Part shown: in pieces, positions 1-5,400 of the stretch
Layout: the number at the start of each line of letters is the position of its first letter
How positions within the stretch are numbered: the stretch's first letter is position 1
DNA from: Bacteroidota bacterium
Lineage (GTDB): Bacteria > Bacteroidota > Bacteroidia > Bacteroidales > VadinHA17
Direction of reading: 5' to 3'
DNA: 5,400 nucleotides
NCBI GenBank assembly: GCA_030593185.1
Contig: JAUVHQ010000169.1
Span: 1 to 5,400, forward strand
The notes under the pieces: model-generated
What the model was told of the DNA's origin: nothing
Seen by the model: only the letters and a program-made list of their open reading frames with translations
The model's database searches: none
Made by a program: the position numbers and the translations under genes

Positions 1-83
1 TACTGATAAATTATTATGTAATTTAGCATAGAATTATTTTCATTGTTATTAATTAAATAAAAGTCTGATTAACAATAAAGCAG
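1..83 (+). other. AT-rich leader upstream of dnaG
   Basis: No gene or clear promoter can be assigned. The stretch is strongly AT-rich and contains a 7-base inverted repeat (42-48 with 70-76) separated by 21 bases, too weak to call an operator. The dnaG promoter may lie here or further left, outside the window. Confidence 0.4.
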
Positions 84-2030
84 ATGATTGACAGGGTTAC
101 GATTGAAAAAATAATGGACAGTGTTGAAATTGTTGATGTGGTACAGGATTTTGTTACTCTGAAGAAAAGGGGAGTGAATTATGTTGGACTCTGCCCCTTT
201 CATAATGAAAAAACCCCCTCTTTTACAGTTTCCCCGTCAAAAGGCATATATAAATGTTTTGGTTGTGGTAGCGGAGGTAATGCAGTAAACTTTATTATAG
301 AGCACGAACATTTAAGTTATCCGGAAGCACTTAAATTCCTGGCCGGGAAATATAATATTGAAATTATTGAGAAAGAACTTACAGCCGAAGAAGTTGAGCA
401 AAAGAATCAGCGGGAGAGCATGTTGATTTTAACGAAATTTGCTGCTGGTAACTTTCACGAGAATTTATTTAAACATCAGGAAGGGATATCTGTTGGGTTA
501 AGTTATTTTAAAGAAAGGGGCTTTCGTCATGAAATATTGAAAGAGTTTAAAGTTGGATATTGTCTGGAACAAAAAGATTCATTTACCAAAACTGCTCAAG
601 AGGCGGGTTATAAACTGAACTACCTTGTTCAAACCGGTCTTACTATAAAAAGGGAAAATTTCACATTTGACCGCTTTAATGGCAGAGTTATTTTTCCTAT
701 TCATAGTTTATCCGGACAGGTAATTGGGTTTGGAGGGAGAACATTAAAAAAAGAAATAAAAGCAGCTAAGTATTTAAATTCACCTGAATCGGATATTTAC
801 CACAAAAGCAGGGTATTATATGGTATTTTTCAGGCAAAGAAAGAAATTGTTAATACAGAAAACTGTTTTCTGGTTGAAGGATATACTGATGTTCTTGCAA
901 TGTACCAGGCCGGTATTCACAATGTTGTAGCTTCTTCGGGCACTTCACTTACTGAAGATCAAATCCGGCTTATTAAGAGATTTACACCGAATATAACAAT
1001 TCTGTTTGATGGAGATGAAGCCGGTATTAAAGCCTCACTAAGAGGGATTGATCTTATTCTTGAAGAAGGTTTGAATATTAAGGTAATATTATTACCCCCG
1101 GGAGAAGATCCGGATTCCTATTCCCGGAAACTTAGCAGTAAGGAATTTAAAGAATTTCTTTCAGCAGAAGCAACTGATTTTATCCGCTTCAAAACCAATC
1201 TTTTGCTTAAAGATGCAGGAAACGATCCGGTGAAAAGGTCATCCATGATACGAGATATTGTTCAATCAATTGCCGCTATTCAGGAAAGTATAAACCGATC
1301 GGTTTATATTAAAGAGTGCAGCATGTTGTTGAAAGTAGATGAAGGGATATTGAACTCGGAGGCAAATAAGATCCGCAGGAAAAAAGCTGAACAAAGATAT
1401 CGCCATGTTACAAGGCAAGAAGAAGAAATTAAGGAGAAACCCGGGGAAAAGCAACAAAGAGTTTTTCAGGAAACAACAGATGTCCAGGAAAAAGAGATTA
1501 TTCGATTGCTGTTATTGTATGGTAACCTGGATTTTATAGAAATCTATCCCGATGAAGAAGCAGCAGCTAAAATAATAACTGTGACCGAATTTTTAATAAA
1601 TGAAATAATTAATGATGAACTGGAATTTGACCATCCGGTTTGCAGGCAAATATTTGAAGAGATTCAGTACATAGAAAATAATAAACAAAAAATTGAAGAA
1701 AAGTATTTTATTAACCATCAGGATCAGACTATTAGTGATATGGCAGCCGAATTGTTAAGTCCGGCTCCTGAAATAAGTAAAATTTGGTCAAAACATGAGA
1801 GTTATATAGAAACAGAAGAAATGAAGCTAAAAGAGGTAATACCGGAAATCCTCATTGCATTCAAGAATAAGAAGATAATGATTACAATTAAAAAGATTCA
1901 GGAGGAATTAAGAAAAGCACAGGAACAAAATAATATTGAAGAGATTGAAAATTTGCAGACACGGCGTATTTTACTGAATGATCTAAAAAAACAACTCTCG
2001 AAAGATCTGGGCGAAAGGATAATTCAGTAA
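84..2030 (+). CDS. dnaG: DNA primase DnaG, complete
   Basis: Replicative primase (648 aa) that makes the short RNA primers for Okazaki fragments and works at the fork with the DnaB helicase. Seen: an N-terminal CHC2 zinc-binding domain (about residues 1-100) with C37, H40, C58 and C61 around the PFHNEKTPSF motif. The catalytic core follows, with the basic FNGR (198-201) and GFGGRT motifs and KYLNS at 229-233. The TOPRIM fold has EGYTD starting at E265, DGD at 309-311 and DPD at 342-344, so all metal-binding acidic residues are present. The charged, helical C-terminal part (about 470-648) fits the DnaB-interacting domain, which is always poorly conserved. Length is normal for the family. The start is the first ATG after an in-frame TGA at 66-68; there is no strong Shine-Dalgarno, as is usual in Bacteroidota. 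No rpoD follows directly, so the classical rpsU-dnaG-rpoD arrangement is not kept on this side. Intact and not a phage or plasmid primase variant. Confidence 0.98.
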   Translation: MIDRVTIEKIMDSVEIVDVVQDFVTLKKRGVNYVGLCPFHNEKTPSFTVSPSKGIYKCFGCGSGGNAVNFIIEHEHLSYPEALKFLAGKYNIEIIEKELTAEEVEQKNQRESMLILTKFAAGNFHENLFKHQEGISVGLSYFKERGFRHEILKEFKVGYCLEQKDSFTKTAQEAGYKLNYLVQTGLTIKRENFTFDRFNGRVIFPIHSLSGQVIGFGGRTLKKEIKAAKYLNSPESDIYHKSRVLYGIFQAKKEIVNTENCFLVEGYTDVLAMYQAGIHNVVASSGTSLTEDQIRLIKRFTPNITILFDGDEAGIKASLRGIDLILEEGLNIKVILLPPGEDPDSYSRKLSSKEFKEFLSAEATDFIRFKTNLLLKDAGNDPVKRSSMIRDIVQSIAAIQESINRSVYIKECSMLLKVDEGILNSEANKIRRKKAEQRYRHVTRQEEEIKEKPGEKQQRVFQETTDVQEKEIIRLLLLYGNLDFIEIYPDEEAAAKIITVTEFLINEIINDELEFDHPVCRQIFEEIQYIENNKQKIEEKYFINHQDQTISDMAAELLSPAPEISKIWSKHESYIETEEMKLKEVIPEILIAFKNKKIMITIKKIQEELRKAQEQNNIEEIENLQTRRILLNDLKKQLSKDLGERIIQ

Positions 2031-2066
2031 TATAAGATTGTATCGAAAAATCGAATTAATTAGTCC

Positions 2067-2098
2067 CTTGGATGGTATAACAATATTTGCTACTTTTA
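2067..2098 (+). promoter_or_regulatory. candidate Bacteroidota-type promoter for the first lipoprotein gene
   Basis: A CTTG at 2067-2070 and TACTTTTA at 2091-2098 are 20 bases apart. This resembles the Bacteroidota sigma factor consensus of TTTG at -33 and TAnnTTTG at -7, with one mismatch in each box. Transcription would begin a few bases past 2098, shortly before the ATG at 2120. That would exclude the upstream TTG at 2087 as a translation start. Because the surroundings are AT-rich, chance matches are possible. The placement between two unrelated genes is what makes it credible. Confidence 0.42.
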
Positions 2099-2119
2099 AC
2101 TCAATTAAAATGTTGTAAG

Positions 2120-3076
2120 ATGCCTGATAAGAACAACTTGATTTACAAAAATTCAATTATTTTTTCATTGAGGAAGATCTTTAGATCGCTCGTTAGTGTC
2201 ATTATAATCACCCACCTGTTTTTCAGTTGTCAAGTCCGGGAGGAACAAAAAATTAACCTCGACAAGGAAATCGAGGATATCGGAGATATATACCAAAACA
2301 TTGGAAAAATGGTAAAAAACGAAAAATCTATTTTTTACGGTTTATATTCTCCGATTGAAGTAACAAGAGTTTTTGAAAGTGTTGGGGCAGAATACACCCC
2401 GGCTATTCTTAATTCTGCTGAAAACTCATCAAATTATATAACCAGCTCAAAAATTGCCCTGAATCTTGGAGTTTATGGTGTTGATCTGAGTTATATACAG
2501 TTGTTCCATTTGTCACAGGAATCAGTAAATTATTGGGCTGTCATTAAAAAACTAACAAATCAGTTAGGGATACCGGATGATGTAATTTATACACCCAGGG
2601 AATCACTTGATAAAAATTTTAATAATCCGGATTCTTTAGTGCAAATTGCAACAGCAACTTTTGCTATTATGAAAAATCACCTGAAGGAACAAAATAGGGA
2701 AAGTGCAGCTGCAATGATCATAATAGGGGGATGGGTTGAAGCATTATACATTGCAACCGAAGCACTATACAATGAAGAAAATCCTGATCCGGAAATTGTT
2801 TCTATTATCGCCGAACAAAAATACTCTTTAAATTCCCTGGTAAGTTTTGCTAAAAACTACCACCAGGACACAGAAGTTGCAATTTATTACAGGAAATTAA
2901 GATTACTGCAAAACTATTTCAGCGAATTTGATATTTATTATAAAAAAAATGATCTCAGGATTGATACAGTGAATAAAGTAATCGTCACATCAGGGAACCA
3001 GATTGATATTACTAAAGTAAATATTTTACAAATAAAAAATCAAATCAGAAAAACCAGGGACGAAATCATAAATTAA
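2120..3076 (+). CDS. uncharacterised envelope lipoprotein, paralogue A (NLGVYG family)
   Basis: Predicted 318-aa lipoprotein of unknown function; I recognise no described family. Seen: basic residues K10, R18, K19 and R22, then a hydrophobic stretch (about 24-35) ending in LFFSC. This is a relaxed lipobox with C37 as the likely lipidated cysteine, so export and membrane anchoring are expected. Residues after the Cys (QVREEQ) do not settle whether it faces the periplasm or the cell surface. The mature part looks mostly helical, with no transmembrane segment. Landmarks shared with the next gene are NLGVYG-V-DL-S-Y from 115, GGWVE at 203-207 and a QK-x-S block at 233-234. The frame is open upstream to a TAA at 2078-2080, allowing a TTG start at 2087, but the ATG at 2120 is preferred. 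A TTG at 2168 would give a compact 20-residue signal peptide and remains an alternative. The gene lies 89 bases after dnaG and probably has its own promoter. Reality of the gene is well supported by its paralogue; function is unknown. Confidence 0.88.
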   Translation: MPDKNNLIYKNSIIFSLRKIFRSLVSVIIITHLFFSCQVREEQKINLDKEIEDIGDIYQNIGKMVKNEKSIFYGLYSPIEVTRVFESVGAEYTPAILNSAENSSNYITSSKIALNLGVYGVDLSYIQLFHLSQESVNYWAVIKKLTNQLGIPDDVIYTPRESLDKNFNNPDSLVQIATATFAIMKNHLKEQNRESAAAMIIIGGWVEALYIATEALYNEENPDPEIVSIIAEQKYSLNSLVSFAKNYHQDTEVAIYYRKLRLLQNYFSEFDIYYKKNDLRIDTVNKVIVTSGNQIDITKVNILQIKNQIRKTRDEIIN

Positions 3077-3187
3077 GTTGTGTTAATTTGTTTTCCTGCA
3101 GACATTAAACGGATTTTTTATTTAATTATTCTTCTAAATAATTATTGTATATTTAAATCATTATTTATGTATAAAACGAAGAAATAA
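3077..3187 (+). other. AT-rich spacer between the two lipoprotein genes
   Basis: This 111-base spacer holds no gene. An A/T-only inverted repeat (arms 3123-3130 and 3137-3144, six-base loop) could form a weak hairpin but has no GC pairs and no following T-run, so it is not a convincing terminator. TATATTTA at 3148-3155 and TATTTATG at 3162-3169 each resemble the TAnnTTTG -7 box with one mismatch, but neither has a TTTG-like box at the right distance upstream. Whether the second lipoprotein gene is read through from the first or has its own promoter cannot be decided from the sequence. Confidence 0.5.
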
Positions 3188-4030
3188 ATGAAACACACAA
3201 AAATTATCCAAACTTTTATTTTATCTGTGATTATAGGAGGACTTATTTTTACAGTCTATTCCTGTAAACCACGGTCAGACAAAGAAAAAACAGAGAAAAA
3301 AACGCTTCTGAAACCTGTAGCTAAAGAAGCAATAAAAAGTGATCTTAAAGAGTTTATATATCCCCTGCCAACGTCATTTGAAGTAATAGAAATGATAAAT
3401 GATCTTGAAATGGGTTATGACATTGGAGTGTCAAATCTTACAAAAAATGCTGATCAATATTTCACCGAAGCAAAAAAAGCCATTAATCTTGGTGTTTATG
3501 GTGCTGATCTTGCCTATGCAAGCACCTACCAGATGAAACAGGAAGTAATGCTGTTTCTTGAAACTTCCAGAAAACTCGCTGATGATCTGGGAATTGCAAG
3601 TATTTATAATGAAGAACTTATTTATGAAGTAGAGAACAGTATTGATAAAAAAGAAAAATTGGTTGATCTTATAACAGATTCATTTTATGACATTTATTCA
3701 CAACTGAATCAAAACGGGAAAGCAAATCTTGCTTTACTTGGTGTAACAGGAAGTTGGGTAGAATCTCTGTTCATTACAACCCAGGTCTCTGTTAATGTCT
3801 ATCATAATATCGGACTTGTGAAAATTATTCATAAACAAAAAATTTCATTCGAAACGCTTATGGATATTTTAAATGATAATAAAGGAGATGAAAAAATTGA
3901 TAAAATGATTAAAGAATTAACCCCTTTGTATAATATCTATGAAACTGTAGATGAAAATCTTAGTGAAAAGCAGGTTAATGCTATAGTAATAGAAGTTGAA
4001 AAATTAAGAACGCAACTTGTTACAAGTTAG
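3188..4030 (+). CDS. uncharacterised envelope lipoprotein, paralogue B (NLGVYG family)
   Basis: Predicted 280-aa lipoprotein of unknown function, a diverged tandem paralogue of the gene before it. Seen: a textbook signal peptide with K2 and K5, a hydrophobic core at about 10-24, and the lipobox VYSC with C26 as the lipidation site. A very Lys-rich linker (about 27-45) follows before the folded part. Conserved landmarks are NLGVYG-A-DL-A-Y from residue 100, GSWVE at 188-192 and a QK-x-S block at 217-218. The 90-residue distance from NLGVYG to the Trp is the same as in paralogue A. Outside these blocks identity is low, so the duplication is old or the copies have specialised. The predicted structure is mainly helical, with no enzyme motif I can recognise. 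The start is unambiguous: an in-frame TAA lies directly before the ATG. The gene ends 22 bases before a strong terminator, which closes the transcription unit. Possible roles such as a binding partner or envelope stress factor are guesses; none is shown by sequence. Confidence 0.92.
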   Translation: MKHTKIIQTFILSVIIGGLIFTVYSCKPRSDKEKTEKKTLLKPVAKEAIKSDLKEFIYPLPTSFEVIEMINDLEMGYDIGVSNLTKNADQYFTEAKKAINLGVYGADLAYASTYQMKQEVMLFLETSRKLADDLGIASIYNEELIYEVENSIDKKEKLVDLITDSFYDIYSQLNQNGKANLALLGVTGSWVESLFITTQVSVNVYHNIGLVKIIHKQKISFETLMDILNDNKGDEKIDKMIKELTPLYNIYETVDENLSEKQVNAIVIEVEKLRTQLVTS

Positions 4031-4052
4031 TATAAAGACATATTATTTTATA

Positions 4053-4079
4053 GCCCATACTTGCGTATGGGCTTTTTTT
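4053..4079 (+). terminator. intrinsic (Rho-independent) terminator
   Basis: A perfect 8-bp stem (GCCCATAC at 4053-4060 pairing with GTATGGGC at 4065-4072) closes a TTGC tetraloop and is followed at once by seven T residues. It sits 22 bases past the stop codon of the second lipoprotein gene. The reverse strand has no comparable U-run, so it acts on + strand transcription only. It ends the lipoprotein transcript and implies that the ABC gene downstream uses its own promoter. Confidence 0.93.
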
Positions 4080-4139
4080 ATTTTATTATTACTGTTGATT
4101 AAGCTATTTTATAAAATACTGTGAGATGCTATTAATGTT
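4080..4139 (+). promoter_or_regulatory. probable promoter region of the ABC transporter gene
   Basis: This 60-base gap lies between a strong terminator and the transporter start, so a promoter is expected here. TACTGTTG at 4090-4097 fits the TAnnTTTG -7 box with one mismatch but has no well-spaced -33 box. A perfect A/T-only 14-base palindrome at 4105-4118 lies just downstream, where it could overlap the transcription start or be a regulator site; it may equally be chance in AT-rich DNA. The call rests mainly on position. Confidence 0.3.
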
Positions 4140-5400
4140 ATGAGTGAGTCAATTCTTAATGCTTTAATGCACCTGTTCGCCATTGTTGCTATGGTTGACC
4201 GTAAAGAGGCTACACAAAAGGGCAGAACTATTGTAAAAGCATATCTGGAACGTTATCTGAACAAGCTACTTACAATAGAATATCTAAAGCTTTTTGATAA
4301 TTATCAGGATTTCTATAAACGTGAAGTAACACAGGAAAACCGGAAAGATCAGCAAAGCAACCAGGCTCTTATATCATTCCAGACAACAAATATTTGCAGA
4401 CAGATAAGTAAAGAATTGCGTCGTAATGAACGGATAATTGTTTTGCTGCAATTGATTGAATTTGTTAATGAAGACAATGTAGTAACTCAACAGGAAAAAA
4501 GCTTCATTAATATTGTTGCACAGACTTTTAACATTTCCAGTGCAGAATTCATAGACATTCAGGCTTTTATTCTTGGAGAAGGGATTGAAAAAATCAGCAG
4601 GGATAATATGCTGACTATTGATAATCGTATTACAGAATGGTCGGATAATATTGCCAGGTTTATGACAAAAACGGAACAGCTACATCAGGAAGAGAAGCAT
4701 CTATTCAGAGAAAACCTGTATGGAAAGATTGAAGTGTTGTTTATCCGAAGTATTAATTCTTATGTGTTAAAATATTTTGGCGGACTTAATTTGTTCATGG
4801 AAGGGCATCAAATTATTCCTGAACGGCTTTATTTATTCAGACCGGGATCTATTATAAAGGGGCCCAATATAAAATCGGTTTATTATCATGACGTTGCGGC
4901 TAGATTTCTTTCCGAAAAACCAGGCATCATTTTTACAGGTAAAAAAATTGAATTCAAATTTAAAAGGAGTGAAAACGGGATACATGAATTTAGTTTTTCT
5001 GAAGAATCAGGACAGCTTATAGGAATAATGGGTGGCAGCGGTGTTGGAAAAACCACTTTACTTAATATTTTGAATGGGACCCAACAACCAAATAGCGGAC
5101 AGTTGCTGATTAACGAACATGATGTATATCGTTACAGGCATATGTTTAAAGGCCTTATTGGATATGTGCCACAAGACGATCTGTTATTCGAAGAACTCAC
5201 GGTATTTCAAAACCTGTACTATAATGCACGGCTCTGTTTTAGTGATTCAGATAAAAATGAAATAATTAGAAAAGTGTTAAGCATCCTACAGGATCTGGAT
5301 CTTGAAGATATAAAAGATTTACAGGTTGGTAATCCACTGAAGAAGTTAATTAGCGGAGGACAACGCAAAAGATTGAACATCGGTCTTGAATTAATGCGTG
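4140..5400 (+). CDS. ABCG-like ABC transporter ATP-binding protein with N-terminal TerB-like domain (5' part, runs off window)
   Basis: First 420 codons of a larger gene, open to the window edge. Seen: residues 1-146 are helical and acidic and resemble the TerB-like (tellurite-resistance TerB/DjlA) fold, with the clearest match at about 82-146. A region of about 150 residues without an assignable fold follows. The ABC ATPase then starts near 275: Walker A GGSGVGKT at 298-305 with K304, Q-loop Q345 in GYVPQDD, and the signature ISGGQRKRLNIGLEL from 404. The GGQRKR form of the signature is typical of ABCG/White-type transporters. Known of this Bacteroidota family: the ATPase is normally followed by an ABC2-type six-helix membrane domain in the same chain, in proteins of around 1000 residues. 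Walker B, the H-loop and that domain would lie beyond 5400. The start is the first ATG after an in-frame TGA at 4122-4124, with no Shine-Dalgarno. Substrate is unknown. A preceding terminator suggests independent transcription. Confidence 0.93.
   Translation, partial: MSESILNALMHLFAIVAMVDRKEATQKGRTIVKAYLERYLNKLLTIEYLKLFDNYQDFYKREVTQENRKDQQSNQALISFQTTNICRQISKELRRNERIIVLLQLIEFVNEDNVVTQQEKSFINIVAQTFNISSAEFIDIQAFILGEGIEKISRDNMLTIDNRITEWSDNIARFMTKTEQLHQEEKHLFRENLYGKIEVLFIRSINSYVLKYFGGLNLFMEGHQIIPERLYLFRPGSIIKGPNIKSVYYHDVAARFLSEKPGIIFTGKKIEFKFKRSENGIHEFSFSEESGQLIGIMGGSGVGKTTLLNILNGTQQPNSGQLLINEHDVYRYRHMFKGLIGYVPQDDLLFEELTVFQNLYYNARLCFSDSDKNEIIRKVLSILQDLDLEDIKDLQVGNPLKKLISGGQRKRLNIGLELMR

Noticed and set aside
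42..76. Seven-base inverted repeat upstream of dnaG as an operator
   Set aside because: Short arms, a 21-base gap and an AT-rich setting make it indistinguishable from chance.
1266..1457. 63-codon open frame on the - strand inside dnaG
   Set aside because: It lies wholly antisense to an intact, conserved gene, has no recognisable domain, and its Phe/Leu-rich product is what the complement of a Lys/Glu-rich coding stretch yields.
84..2030. Primase as part of a phage or mobile-element replication module
   Set aside because: It is full-length with a chromosomal DnaG domain order and C-terminal helicase-binding region, and no integrase, helicase or phage gene is nearby.
2087..2119. N-terminal extension of the first lipoprotein from a TTG start
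   Set aside because: It would add 11 residues ahead of an already long signal region and overlaps the candidate -7 box; an ATG follows at 2120.
3123..3144. Inverted repeat as terminator between the lipoprotein genes
   Set aside because: The stem is entirely A/T, so it is unstable, and no T-run follows; such repeats are expected by chance in this AT-rich spacer.
4105..4118. Perfect 14-base palindrome as a regulator binding site
   Set aside because: It consists only of A and T in a very AT-rich spacer, so I do not call it a site on its own; it is only mentioned in the promoter region entry.

Overview
The window looks like chromosomal DNA of a low-GC member of the Bacteroidota. Three things suggest this. 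The primase reads as a Bacteroidota-type DnaG. Strong Shine-Dalgarno sequences are missing in front of all four genes. The two middle genes encode lipoproteins whose relaxed lipoboxes fit that phylum. No mobile element, CRISPR array, tRNA or rRNA is visible. All four genes lie on the + strand and the spacers between them are short.

Layout: 1-83 is an AT-rich leader. 84-2030 is a complete dnaG (replicative primase) with intact zinc-binding, TOPRIM and C-terminal regions. 2031-2119 is a spacer with a plausible Bacteroidota-type promoter. 2120-3076 and 3188-4030 encode two uncharacterised lipoproteins that are diverged tandem paralogues. Both carry an NLGVYG-x-DL-x-Y block and, exactly 90 residues further on, a G-x-WVE block. 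4053-4079 is a strong intrinsic terminator. 4140-5400 is the 5' part of a large gene that runs off the right edge. It encodes an ABCG-like ABC transporter ATPase preceded by a TerB-like helical domain. Its Walker A, Q-loop and signature motifs are present; Walker B, the H-loop and any membrane domain lie outside the window.

Working together: dnaG is a housekeeping replication gene and probably has no functional tie to what follows. The two lipoproteins most likely form one functional unit, either related subunits or products of a duplication, anchored in the cell envelope. The terminator separates them from the transporter gene, so a link between lipoproteins and transporter rests only on adjacency. 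The most novel item is the lipoprotein pair, for which I recognise no described family.
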